Positions 1 to 7,860 of a DNA stretch of 38,199 bases are shown in pieces. Every line of letters begins with the position of its first letter. The first letter of the stretch is position 1. The notes under the pieces are model-generated. The model ran no database searches. It had not been told where the DNA came from and worked only from the letters and a program-made list of their open reading frames with translations. The position numbers were made by a program, and so were the translations under genes. The stretch is from Limnohabitans sp. (GTDB lineage Bacteria > Bacteroidota > Bacteroidia > Flavobacteriales > Flavobacteriaceae). The stretch spans positions 1 to 38,199 of the forward strand of contig JASGCW010000034.1 of assembly GCA_030053945.1 (NCBI GenBank), given 5' to 3'.

Positions 1-48
1 AATCGAATCTTTCTAATATTTTAGTTCTAGATTCGTGTATTCGTGGCA
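1..48 (+). repeat. Dispersed repeat, copy A (partial, at window edge)
   Basis: This is a truncated copy of the repeat seen in full at 29451-29649 and, inverted, at 12364-12551. It keeps the right-hand part, from AATCGAATC through the terminal arm ATTCGTGTATTCGTGGCA at 31-48. Similarity to the other copies stops just after the arm. The rest of this copy may lie left of the window edge. Confidence 0.75.
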
Positions 49-357
49 AAAAAAAATGAGTGTTTGTAGGCTGAATAGTTACAATAAGTTAAGGGTAACT
101 CTAAAAACTCGTTTTGTAATGAGAAATAGATATTTTGAAAAAAGACAAGACACTTCAACCAAAGAAAAACTTTCTTTTAATACTTTGCAGTGGTCAAATC
201 AGTATCGTACAACATCAATTTTGCACCATTGCTTTTTGAGGTTTTTCAACCGAATTTTCAACCGAAAATTCTACTTTGTTTTGTACTTGGAAACTTTAGT
301 TATAAATTTACGCAACGATCGCAAAGCTGTGACTTGTTGTACCCAATTTGACGAACA
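49..357. other. Non-coding leader before the PLD gene
   Basis: No convincing gene is seen here. A GTG-initiated frame covers 35-361, but it begins inside the dispersed repeat, has a cysteine- and arginine-rich composition unlike its neighbours, and resembles no family I know. The stretch holds the 16-mer GGCTGAATAGTTACAA (69-84, repeated at 2311-2326), a tandem 12-mer TTTTCAACCGAA (243-254 and 255-266), and the 9-mer TTGTACCCA (337-345), whose inverted partner lies just after the next gene. Confidence 0.5.
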
Positions 358-1161
358 ATGAATCTATCTGAACATAGTATAAATGCATTAAGGACAATCA
401 TCTCTGGAGATGACCCATTAACGCAATATAAATCTGGTCCAAAATTGGTCGAATTTTTTAATTCTTTTGGAGCAAGAGATATTTACAAATGGAGAGATGC
501 AGGACTTCCAAATAATGCGAGTCGAAATCAATACGTAGTTGATAAACTAACTGAATTTAACGGAACAAAAGCGCTTTCAAGTTTGCTTCTGACCTTTGCT
601 GACGAAAGGTTTTATTCAGAAGTTGAAAATCCTGATATAGATTCGGCAGTTGCAAAAATTAATGGAATAATAAAACACGATAATTATAAGTTGGACAACT
701 CATCAGGAACATATGTTGTTATTGGAGAAGAACTACCAGATGAAATAGAAGTTGAAGTTCACTTTGAGGAAATTCAACAGCAAATTTTGGATGCTTTAGA
801 CCAAGCAAAATATACAATTTGGGTAACAGTCGCTTGGTTTACTAACAAACAACTTTTTGACAAGTTAATAGAAAAGAAAGGGCAAGGCATAAATGTTCAA
901 GTTATTGTTCTTGATGACGAGATTAACAAAAAATATGGTTTCAATTATGAAGAACATTTTGAAACAAAAAGGTTTGAAAAAATGGGTATTTATGAAAACA
1001 TAATGCACAATAAATTTTGTGTAATTGACTTAAAAACTGTTATTCACGGTTCATACAATTGGACTAACAAAGCAAATTATAACAAAGAGACAGTTTCAAT
1101 CGAAACAAGTCGAGTACTTGCTGAAAAGTATGCGACTGAATTTATGAAACTAAAACAATAA
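358..1161 (+). CDS. PLD-like (HKD) domain protein with possible AbiJ-type N-terminal sensor domain
   Basis: This 267-residue protein has a single phospholipase D-fold domain at its C terminus. The HKD signature is visible as H217-x-K219-x4-D224, followed by GSYNWTNKAN (231-240) and E244, the arrangement of Nuc-type single-HKD enzymes that dimerise to form one active site as nucleases or phosphodiesterases. Residues ~135-190 form the first part of the PLD fold. Residues ~8-90, with the stretch SGPKLVEFFNSFGARDIY and a later EFNGT, resemble from memory the AbiJ N-terminal domain 3 found in predicted defence proteins; I could not verify that. There is no signal peptide or membrane segment, so it is probably cytoplasmic. 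It stands alone. ATG 358 is the start. The gene is flanked by a direct 12-mer and an inverted 9-mer, suggesting it moved as a unit. The substrate is unknown. Confidence 0.8.
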   Translation: MNLSEHSINALRTIISGDDPLTQYKSGPKLVEFFNSFGARDIYKWRDAGLPNNASRNQYVVDKLTEFNGTKALSSLLLTFADERFYSEVENPDIDSAVAKINGIIKHDNYKLDNSSGTYVVIGEELPDEIEVEVHFEEIQQQILDALDQAKYTIWVTVAWFTNKQLFDKLIEKKGQGINVQVIVLDDEINKKYGFNYEEHFETKRFEKMGIYENIMHNKFCVIDLKTVIHGSYNWTNKANYNKETVSIETSRVLAEKYATEFMKLKQ

Positions 1162-1365
1162 AAACTGGGTACAATAGCTAAGGTTTCGTTGTGTGCGAAG
1201 TACGAACAATGAAATGAATTCACTAAACACCTATAAAAATAAAAACATAGTAAAGTAAACCTCTGTTGAAGGGAACAGTTGAGATTCCTCCCACTACGGG
1301 ATTTCTAAGTAAAAAATTAAGGAGATACAAGAGCCATTTATGCTTTTTTTTTTGAAGATGACACC
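1162..1365. other. Intergenic region after the PLD gene, with repeat partners
   Basis: This stretch is non-coding. TGGGTACAA (1166-1174) is the reverse complement of 337-345, and ACGAACAATGAA (1202-1213) is an exact direct copy of 351-362, so both edges of the PLD gene carry matching short motifs. The remainder, ~1255-1365, shows no gene and no convincing terminator. Confidence 0.55.
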
Positions 1366-2073
1366 TTATATTTTTAGAAATTCAGACCACTGTAAATTGT
1401 TGTCTAATTTTTGATTTGAAAATTCAATATGAATAACCCTTCTACTTTTATTATTTATTGTTCGCGTGGATGAATGTAAGGTTAAAGGTTTCATTAACAT
1501 AACACCGCCTTTTTCTACTTCACAAATAAATTCGTTTGCTTTGTTAATTTCGAAGGAAGCAATAGGTATAATTCCTGATTTATGTGATTTAGGAATTACT
1601 TTCACTGCGCCATTTTCTTGAGTAGTATCATCTAAATGAATTCTGATTGTGAAAATATTTTCTAAAACAGATAGCGGTGGTTGAACAGCAACTTGGTTGT
1701 TTTTCTTAGTCCAATTTATATAATTTTCAGTTTCATTTTTTTCAACCAATGAAATTGTCAAATCTTGATGATAAGGAACAAACCAATTTGAAGTTGCAGG
1801 TTTGTCAAAATAAATAGATTTAACTACAAAGTAATCCTCGTTTCCAATTGCTTTTATAAGTTCATTTAGTTTTTTAGTGAAAATGAGTTTTTGTAATTCA
1901 GGAATCTCTTGTAGAACTTGTCGGATTGCAAAAATGTCTTTGCTTTTTCTGAAATTAGGATTTGTAATTTCATTAGTTTCTATACAATTATTAATTTCAG
2001 CTATTTCATCTTGATTGTAAAGCTTATTAATTACTGCATAACCTTGATGATGGAAGAAATCTATTGTATTCAA
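1366..2073 (-). CDS. Phytanoyl-CoA dioxygenase (PhyH) family protein
   Basis: This is a predicted Fe(II)/2-oxoglutarate-dependent oxygenase of the PhyH family, 235 residues, hydroxylating an unknown small molecule in the cytoplasm. The facial triad is readable: H102-x-D104 (YHQDLTI) and distal H200, with R211/R212 as candidate 2-oxoglutarate ligands. The family opening, GYAVINKLYNQDEI, starts at residue 11, so the N terminus is essentially complete. The predicted start is TTG at 2073, because an in-frame TAA lies three codons upstream and no ATG precedes the conserved core; this is unusual. A 227-bp inverted-repeat-bounded stretch begins 27 bp upstream, so the native promoter may have been displaced. 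It is a different PhyH subtype from the one at 37227-38135, with little similarity outside the iron motif. The substrate cannot be inferred. Confidence 0.85.
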   Translation of the reverse strand: MNTIDFFHHQGYAVINKLYNQDEIAEINNCIETNEITNPNFRKSKDIFAIRQVLQEIPELQKLIFTKKLNELIKAIGNEDYFVVKSIYFDKPATSNWFVPYHQDLTISLVEKNETENYINWTKKNNQVAVQPPLSVLENIFTIRIHLDDTTQENGAVKVIPKSHKSGIIPIASFEINKANEFICEVEKGGVMLMKPLTLHSSTRTINNKSRRVIHIEFSNQKLDNNLQWSEFLKI

Positions 2074-2099
2074 TTTTTTTTAATTAAAAGTTAAACTAC

Positions 2100-2326
2100 T
2101 TGTAACTATTCAGTTATAGCTTTATTCGCTTGACAATAATCCCCAAGCTTCGGGACAAAGAAACAAATCTCAATTCCGAAACTTCAGGACAAAAAGTATC
2201 GAATATCCAAAATGTTTGGCTTTTTGAATCATTAAAATATTGGGATTTATTTGTATTTTGTCATTTGTGTTTTGTCATTTGAGTTTTGTTATTTTATTTT
2301 TTATCTAATTGGCTGAATAGTTACAA
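2100..2326. repeat. Non-coding stretch bounded by 14-bp inverted repeats
   Basis: TTGTAACTATTCAG (2100-2113) and CTGAATAGTTACAA (2313-2326) are perfect inverted repeats bounding almost the whole gap between the PhyH and GNAT genes. The right arm extends to GGCTGAATAGTTACAA, which recurs at 69-84. Inside are two close copies of a ~14-bp unit (TTTTGTCATTTGTG and TTTTGTCATTTGAG, about 2258-2290). It resembles a small non-autonomous element, but no target duplication is clear. Confidence 0.5.
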
Positions 2327-2330
2327 CTAC

Positions 2331-2831
2331 TTATTTTGTAATTTCATAAAGTACACCCTGGTGTTTCATAAAATCAAATTTGCCTACATATAGCATTCCA
2401 ATTTTTTCTAAAACTTTTATGGAAGCTATATTGGCACCCATAGCTCGACCCACAATTTTTTCAAGACCTAATTCTTCAAATCCATATTTTAAACACGCAA
2501 GGGCAGATTCTGTAGCAAAACCTTGATTCCAATATTTTTTAAAAAAACGAAATCCTAAATCTACTTCATCTAAATCAGGCGAATATTTTAATCCACACCA
2601 TCCTAAAAAAACTTCATCTTCTTTACGAATTACAGCCCATCGACCATAACCATAAAGCTCGTATGGATTGTAATTTTGTAAAAAAGATAGTGCTTCGGAG
2701 ATATGACTAAAAGATGTATCTCCTGTATATTTAATAACCTCAGGGTCATCGTTAAGATGGAAAAAATCTTCCGCATCTGAAATGTTTAATTCACGAAGGT
2801 ATAATCGTGGTGTTTCGAGGATTTTTTTCAT
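2331..2831 (-). CDS. GNAT family N-acetyltransferase (RimJ/RimL type)
   Basis: This 166-residue acetyltransferase transfers acetyl from acetyl-CoA to an amine; the acceptor is unknown. It opens with the RimJ/RimL-like ETPRLYLRELNISDAEDFF. The acetyl-CoA-binding motif A is KYWNQGFATESALACLKYGF, with the pyrophosphate loop in QGFATE, and motif B follows as GANIASIKVLEKIGM, both standard for the family. Length is normal. I take the ATG at 2831; a TTG one codon upstream is possible but adds only one residue. It lies 18 bp downstream of the zeta-like ATPase on the same strand and could be co-transcribed with it. That proximity does not establish a link to the toxin system, because acetyltransferases of this type are common stand-alone genes. 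Confidence 0.88.
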   Translation of the reverse strand: MKKILETPRLYLRELNISDAEDFFHLNDDPEVIKYTGDTSFSHISEALSFLQNYNPYELYGYGRWAVIRKEDEVFLGWCGLKYSPDLDEVDLGFRFFKKYWNQGFATESALACLKYGFEELGLEKIVGRAMGANIASIKVLEKIGMLYVGKFDFMKHQGVLYEITK

Positions 2832-2849
2832 CAACTTTTAAGTGTTTTC

Positions 2850-3590
2850 CTAAATTTTGTTAATTACATATTCTACAAACCAGTTGGGGAGATTGTTTTC
2901 ATCTTCCCGAATTGTAAGATTGCCATTTGCGGTTTCAGCAATAAGTTTCATTTTTACTGAATTATCAATTAAAAAAGATTTGTCAGCTATTTTTAAAACA
3001 GTTAACAAATTTTCTAAAGTTTTAGGGTAACGGGAAACGATTTTTTTAGGATCTACAGCGTGTCCGCCTTTGTTGACGCGATCTTCAACTCTTGAAATAT
3101 TGACTTCAGGATCGTCCAAACAAATGAAGTAAAAATATATTTTATACCCCTTCTTTTTAGCTTCTATTAATTCTTCAATTTTTGATTCGTGAGTCATAAC
3201 TGTTTCAAAACAAAAACTTTGATTAGATTCTATGAGTTTTTCTCGAATAAAAGATGTTATGAGAGCAGATTCGTAACTATGGGTGTTTTTAGGACGATCT
3301 ATAATTATATTTTCTGTAATATAAAAATCAATGGGTTTATTTTCTGCCTTTGATTTGTTTAATAATGAAGATGCATTTTTTGTTTGCAAAAAAAGAAGTA
3401 AATCTTCTTGATTGGTATTGATATGAAATTTAGATAAGTCGATATATCCTTTTTCATTTAATTCTTTTTCAATCTGGTCAGAATTGATGAAAGTTCCTGC
3501 GTTAAATTGTTCGTTGAATTTTTCAAAAAGAGAACTTTTTCCAGAACCATTTGGACCTGCAAATATTCTCAATCTTTTTATTTTAGACAT
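2850..3590 (-). CDS. Zeta-toxin-like ATPase/kinase
   Basis: This 246-residue P-loop protein belongs to the zeta-toxin-like group of predicted kinases. Characterised zeta toxins phosphorylate UDP-N-acetylglucosamine and block cell-wall synthesis; whether this one does is unknown. Visible motifs are Walker A GPNGSGKSS (12-20), an INSDQI segment with D38 in the position of the zeta catalytic aspartate, the strand SFCFETVMTH (125-134), and the basic lid RVEDRVNKGGH (167-177) followed by the conserved VSRYPKTLENL. The ATG at 3590 is inside the preceding 89-codon gene, with a 13-bp overlap, so the two are translationally coupled. That layout is typical of toxin-antitoxin pairs. MurB, the enzyme that acts just after UDP-GlcNAc in peptidoglycan synthesis, lies upstream on the same strand, which may be coincidence. 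Confidence 0.85.
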   Translation of the reverse strand: MSKIKRLRIFAGPNGSGKSSLFEKFNEQFNAGTFINSDQIEKELNEKGYIDLSKFHINTNQEDLLLFLQTKNASSLLNKSKAENKPIDFYITENIIIDRPKNTHSYESALITSFIREKLIESNQSFCFETVMTHESKIEELIEAKKKGYKIYFYFICLDDPEVNISRVEDRVNKGGHAVDPKKIVSRYPKTLENLLTVLKIADKSFLIDNSVKMKLIAETANGNLTIREDENNLPNWFVEYVINKI

Positions 3591-3847
3591 ATTGAAATCC
3601 CTTTTCTAATATTCTGTTTTTTAGAGACAACTTTTGTTAATTCTCTTAAAATTACAACACTTCCATCTGCATAAGTCTCTATTAATTTTCCATTTTCAAT
3701 AGATTTTATAGTTAAGCCAAGTGCTTTAGAAGTTCTAATTGCACTTTCCGAAGCTATTTTTGCTGATGAAATTAAAATGTTTCTATCGGTTGTATTTTGA
3801 ACATCTGTCTTTTTGAAGAGACGTGATCTTTTTTTTAGAATTTTCAT
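3578..3847 (-). CDS. Small protein coupled to the zeta-like ATPase, candidate antitoxin
   Basis: This 89-residue basic protein of no family I recognise with certainty is encoded directly upstream of, and overlapping by 13 bp, the zeta-like gene. It has a lysine/arginine-rich N terminus, a helical alanine-rich middle (ISSAKIASESAIRTSKALGL), then two short strands built around glycines, IENGKLIETY and DGSVVILREL, and a basic tail. There is no epsilon-type fold signature and no obvious helix-turn-helix. Position, size and overlap argue for an antitoxin that binds the ATPase; that is inference. I chose ATG 3847, which has an A-rich GAAAAG just before it; a TTG at 3871 would add eight residues. 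The gene lies 49 bp downstream of murB. Confidence 0.65.
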   Translation of the reverse strand: MKILKKRSRLFKKTDVQNTTDRNILISSAKIASESAIRTSKALGLTIKSIENGKLIETYADGSVVILRELTKVVSKKQNIRKGISICLK

Positions 3848-3896
3848 CTTTTCAATTTTTTTATTTAACAAATTTAAATAAAGTTAGTCAATTTTC

Positions 3897-4910
3897 CTAA
3901 ATCACATTCACTTCGGCTTCTATCGCAATTCCGAATTTTTCTAAAACTGTTTTTTGAACCAGTTTTGATAAATTTAGAATATCTTGTCCTGTCGCATTTC
4001 CATAATTTACTAAAACAAGTGCTTGTTTTGCGTGTACACCCGCATCGCCATCACGATAACCTTTTAGCCCAGCTTGTTCAATCATCCAACCTGCTGGAAC
4101 TTTTACTTCGGTTTCTGAAACATCATAATGTTTTATTTCTGGATGTGCCGCTTTTACTTTGTTGAATTGCTCTCTAGAAATAATAGGGTTTTTAAAAAAA
4201 CTTCCACTATTTCCTAATTCTTTAGGGTCTGGTAATTTACTTTGACGAATAGCAATTATTGCATTGCTAACATCTTTAATTGTAGGATGAGAAATAGTAT
4301 GTTTTGCTAATTCGCTTTGAATATCGCCATAACCAATATTGATTTTGTGATTATCTTTAGTCAGTTTAAAAACTACAGATGTAATTATGTATTGATTTTT
4401 GGCATCTTGTTTAAATATACTTTCTCTATAGCCAAATTTACATTCCTCGTTAGTAAAGGTCTTACTTTCTTGGGTTAGAATATTTACTGCTTCACACGAA
4501 ATAAATGTGTCTTTTATTTCAGCACCATAAGCTCCAATGTTTTGTACAGGTGTAGTCCCAACATTACCAGGAATGAGTGACATATTTTCTATACCTCCAT
4601 GATTTTGTTCTATATTCCATAAAACAAATTCGTGCCAATTTTCTCCCGCTTGTGCTTCTACCCAAACATAATTTTCGTCTTCTTTGATGATTTTCTTTCC
4701 TTTCAAATCTACGTGAATTACCAGAGCTTCGATATCTTTGGTCAAAAGCATATTACTACCACCACCAAGGATGAATTTTTTCTTGTCAATATTGGCTTTT
4801 AAAACTTCTTTTAATTCGGTTGTATTGTGAACAGCAATAAATTCAGAAGCTTTAGCTTCGATACCAAAAGTATTATAGGTTTTTAGTGAAAAATTATGTT
4901 GAATTTGCAT
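3897..4910 (-). CDS. murB: UDP-N-acetylmuramate dehydrogenase MurB
   Basis: MurB reduces UDP-N-acetylenolpyruvoylglucosamine to UDP-N-acetylmuramate with NADPH and FAD, the second committed step of peptidoglycan precursor synthesis, in the cytoplasm. At 337 residues it is a type I (E. coli-like) MurB. The FAD-binding part holds the GGGSNMLL loop (~50) and IPGNVGTTPVQNIGAYG, which contacts the flavin. Catalytic elements are YRES (arginine), GNSGSFFKNP (the serine proton donor) and a C-terminal glutamate in IEAEVNVI; PAGWMIEQAGLKG is the usual C-domain signature. ATG 4910 gives the canonical opening MQIQHNFSLKTYNTFGIEAKA. It lies 26 bp downstream of asnB on the same strand and could be read from that transcript. 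Confidence 0.97.
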   Translation of the reverse strand: MQIQHNFSLKTYNTFGIEAKASEFIAVHNTTELKEVLKANIDKKKFILGGGSNMLLTKDIEALVIHVDLKGKKIIKEDENYVWVEAQAGENWHEFVLWNIEQNHGGIENMSLIPGNVGTTPVQNIGAYGAEIKDTFISCEAVNILTQESKTFTNEECKFGYRESIFKQDAKNQYIITSVVFKLTKDNHKINIGYGDIQSELAKHTISHPTIKDVSNAIIAIRQSKLPDPKELGNSGSFFKNPIISREQFNKVKAAHPEIKHYDVSETEVKVPAGWMIEQAGLKGYRDGDAGVHAKQALVLVNYGNATGQDILNLSKLVQKTVLEKFGIAIEAEVNVI

Positions 4911-4936
4911 TGTAATTTTTTTACAAATGTAATGAG

Positions 4937-6784
4937 TTAAATAAATTTAGAAAAATAGGTTTTGTGCCAAATGTGAAACATAAAAATTGGCATAAAATAA
5001 GGTAATATTTTAGAGTCCTCTTTTTTTATCTGTTCTACTAGTTTTTCAGCTTTAATATTTTCAAGAAAAGGCAAGTCAAAAATGGTGCTTTTTTGAAAAC
5101 TTTCTAATTCTTCACAAAACAAAGGCTCTTTAGTTAAATAATTTCCCCAAGGTGTGCTTAAACCAACTTTCTTGAAATTAACAATTTCTGATGGAAGTTT
5201 GTTTTGCATCGTATCCTTAAGTATAAATTTGCCTTTTTTTCCTGTAAAAAACCATTTGTCTTCCAGTGTACCTAAACCAGCAATTAGTTTAGAATTTAAA
5301 AATGGTTCCCTACATTCAATAGACGAACCCATTGTGCAGCGATCGTTTCGGTCAAGTAGCGAACATAAATAAGTGTGCTGATCAAAATATAAGGCTTGAC
5401 GTTGCAAGTTGTTTGGATAGAGTTCTTTGGCTTCTTTTAAGATAGAATAACGATATTCGTTAGAGGGTTTTATTTTGTTAAAATAAAATTCATTGATGTC
5501 ATTAGGATATATATTAGAACCATTAAAAATGATTAAATCGTCTGGATTTTCAATTTTAGAATATCGAGCAAGCTTATTATACCTCGGATTTTTACTAAAA
5601 ATCTGAAGTTTACTAATATAACTGATACTTTTAAGTAAGGTTAGACTTTGAAGTGCTTTATATCTTACATAGCCTCCCATTAGCTCATCGGCCCCTTCAC
5701 CTGAGAGTAAAACTTTTACTTTGTTTTTTGCAACTTTTGAAATAGCTAGTAAATGGGGTTCGTTGAGATGCATTAAAGGTTCGTCTTGGTTATAAGAAGC
5801 TTCTAATAAATTGTTGTATAAAGTATCTTTTTCAAGTTCTATAGAATTGAAGTTATAACCAAATTTAGCAGTAATATCTTTTGCTAAAAAGGATTCGTTA
5901 TGTTCTGATTGTGAAAAACCGATGTTAAAAGTATCTATGTTTTTGTAATCCTGATGGTATAAAGAGGATAAAACAGAACAAGAATCTAAACCTCCACTAA
6001 GTAATACACCAACAGGTACATCACTTACCATTCTTTGACTTACAGATTCAAAAAAAGTTTCTTCAAACCATTTTTTGGGATCAATTATTTTTGAATAATT
6101 TTGAATTTCGTTTTTTAAATTCCACCATTGTGTGGATTTTTGTTTACCCTCTTTATCAAAAGTGATATAATGTCCAGGCAAAACTTTTGTAATTTTTGTA
6201 AATAAAGTGTTTTCACCTGCTACAAACCGATTGAAAAAATATTCATCTATTCCATCGTCTGATAAGCGAAGAGGAACTCCAGCTGAAAAAATTGCTTTTT
6301 GTTCTGAAGCAAAAAATAGTGTATCGTTAAATAAACTATAATAAAGGGGTTTTACTCCCATTCGATCTCGACAAAGCACAAGTTTTTTTTCTAGTGTATC
6401 CCAAATTGCAAAGGCAAACATACCTTCTAATCGAGGAAGCATTTCCATCCCGTGAATCTCATAAAGCTTAAGTAAAACTTCAGTGTCTGAACCTGTTTTT
6501 ATTTTGAAACCTTTTGATTCTAATTCGGTATAAAAAGATTTATAGTTGTAAATTTCACCATTAAAAACGATAATATACCTACCACTATCAGAAACAAATG
6601 GTTGATGTCCAGCAGCAGAAGTATCGATTATGGAAAGTCTCCTATGTCCAAGCCCTAAATTGTTATCAACAAAAATACCTGCATCATCTGGACCCCGATG
6701 CTCTAGCGCATCTCGCATTTTTACCAATTGATTTTTATCAATGGGTTTCTTGTCAAAATGTAAGATACCGTTTATGCCACACAT
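4937..6784 (-). CDS. asnB: Asparagine synthase (glutamine-hydrolysing), AsnB-like
   Basis: This 615-residue enzyme is predicted to use glutamine and ATP to amidate a carboxylate, classically aspartate to asparagine. After Met removal C2 (MCGINGIL) is the N-terminal glutaminase nucleophile; RGPDD and GHRRLSIID are further class II glutaminase signatures. The synthetase half has the ATP-pyrophosphatase loop LLSGGLDSCSVLSSL, then LSGEGADELMGGY. Length matches bacterial AsnB. The glycosyltransferase gene stops two bases before this ATG, and a DUF2461 gene overlaps that one, so the three form a tight operon. Such AsnB-like amidotransferases also occur in surface-polysaccharide clusters, where they amidate sugar acids. 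With only one glycosyltransferase here I cannot choose between general asparagine synthesis and polysaccharide modification. Confidence 0.92.
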   Translation of the reverse strand: MCGINGILHFDKKPIDKNQLVKMRDALEHRGPDDAGIFVDNNLGLGHRRLSIIDTSAAGHQPFVSDSGRYIIVFNGEIYNYKSFYTELESKGFKIKTGSDTEVLLKLYEIHGMEMLPRLEGMFAFAIWDTLEKKLVLCRDRMGVKPLYYSLFNDTLFFASEQKAIFSAGVPLRLSDDGIDEYFFNRFVAGENTLFTKITKVLPGHYITFDKEGKQKSTQWWNLKNEIQNYSKIIDPKKWFEETFFESVSQRMVSDVPVGVLLSGGLDSCSVLSSLYHQDYKNIDTFNIGFSQSEHNESFLAKDITAKFGYNFNSIELEKDTLYNNLLEASYNQDEPLMHLNEPHLLAISKVAKNKVKVLLSGEGADELMGGYVRYKALQSLTLLKSISYISKLQIFSKNPRYNKLARYSKIENPDDLIIFNGSNIYPNDINEFYFNKIKPSNEYRYSILKEAKELYPNNLQRQALYFDQHTYLCSLLDRNDRCTMGSSIECREPFLNSKLIAGLGTLEDKWFFTGKKGKFILKDTMQNKLPSEIVNFKKVGLSTPWGNYLTKEPLFCEELESFQKSTIFDLPFLENIKAEKLVEQIKKEDSKILPYFMPIFMFHIWHKTYFSKFI

Positions 6785-6786
6785 AA

Positions 6787-7860
6787 TTAATGATTTTGAA
6801 GAATTAGAGTGTGATAGGTATCTGCAATTTTTTTCATATTTTTAGAATAATCAACTTGTTCTTCAACAAATTTTCGATTATTCTCAACAGCTCTTTTACG
6901 TAGAATCGGATTTTTATAGGCAAATTCTATTTCTGAGGCTAATTTTTCAAAATCATTATTAGTAACCAAAATTCCATTTTCGTGATTGTTAATCCAGCAT
7001 CTATTACCTGGTAAATCACTAACAATAGGAAATGATCCACAAGCCATAGCCTCAAATAATGAAGCTGAAACTCCTTCGGTATTAGGCATACTAATGTACA
7101 TATTGGATTTCATCAATAATTTAGGTAAATCGTCGTTGTGAATTCTTTGGGTGAATTTTACTTCTTCGTCAATTTCTAATTTTTCAGAAAGTGAAATTAG
7201 TTCGCTAAGTAAAATGCCATCACCAACAATAGTTAAGCTAAAGGGGATGCTTTTTTTCTTGATAATTGCAAATGCTTTTAAAATGATTTCATGTTGGTAT
7301 TCGGGCAATAATGATCGAGTGACAATAGCATTTATTTGAGTTTCATCCTTGTTTTCTTCAAATTTGAAAAAGTTTAAATTGATTCCTTTAGGTAATATCA
7401 TAATTTTGGAAGAAGGAACTTTACAATCTTCCATATGTTTAGCCATAACTGGTCCCCAAGCGTGAATTAATGTAGCTTTTTTAAAAGCGTAGTCCTGAAT
7501 TATTTTTTTTAGGAAAAAGAGAGGCGAATTTTCAGGCCATAAATCAGTTATTCCTTGTTGAGCTATTGCGATAGGTTTTATGCCTGATATGGATGCTAGA
7601 AAGCCATAACTTGTGGTTCTTTCTGCAATTACCATATCAACATTGTATTTTTTTACAATTCTTTTTACAGTGAAAAAGGTCTTAAGCAATTCGAATAGTC
7701 TTTTTATTCGGCTCAAACCATTACTAGAGCTTTTTAGCTCCCAAGTGATTACTTCAAAATTGCCAAACTCTTCTAAACCTCTAATCCAAGTAATGGCATC
7801 GGCACGATATGTTTCTCCTAAAAAAAGGATTCGTTTCTTATTCTTCTGTCTCCAAGGCAC
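6787..7860 (-). CDS. Glycosyltransferase family 4/GT-B-like protein
   Basis: This 357-residue GT-B-fold glycosyltransferase transfers a sugar from a nucleotide donor to an unknown acceptor, probably at the inner face of the cytoplasmic membrane. The N-terminal Rossmann half starts at KKRILFLGETYRADAITWIRGL. The C-terminal half has the retaining-GT signature EGVSASLFEAMACGSFPIVSDLPG (given here as its ends: EGVSASLFE, then GSFPIVSDLPG), including the E-x7-E pair that binds the donor. No signal peptide is present. The start is GTG 7860, because no ATG lies before the first beta strand; it overlaps the end of the DUF2461 gene by 23 bp. It abuts asnB downstream with a 2-bp gap, so the two are very likely co-expressed. 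Donor and acceptor are not predictable from the sequence. Confidence 0.88.
   Translation of the reverse strand: MPWRQKNKKRILFLGETYRADAITWIRGLEEFGNFEVITWELKSSSNGLSRIKRLFELLKTFFTVKRIVKKYNVDMVIAERTTSYGFLASISGIKPIAIAQQGITDLWPENSPLFFLKKIIQDYAFKKATLIHAWGPVMAKHMEDCKVPSSKIMILPKGINLNFFKFEENKDETQINAIVTRSLLPEYQHEIILKAFAIIKKKSIPFSLTIVGDGILLSELISLSEKLEIDEEVKFTQRIHNDDLPKLLMKSNMYISMPNTEGVSASLFEAMACGSFPIVSDLPGNRCWINNHENGILVTNNDFEKLASEIEFAYKNPILRKRAVENNRKFVEEQVDYSKNMKKIADTYHTLILQNH

Noticed and set aside
35..361. A 108-codon open frame starting with GTG
   Set aside because: It starts inside the dispersed repeat, overlaps the ATG of the PLD gene, has unusual composition and no recognisable family.
3965..4165. 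Open frame antisense to murB
   Set aside because: It lies wholly within a strong murB coding region on the other strand and has no family signature.
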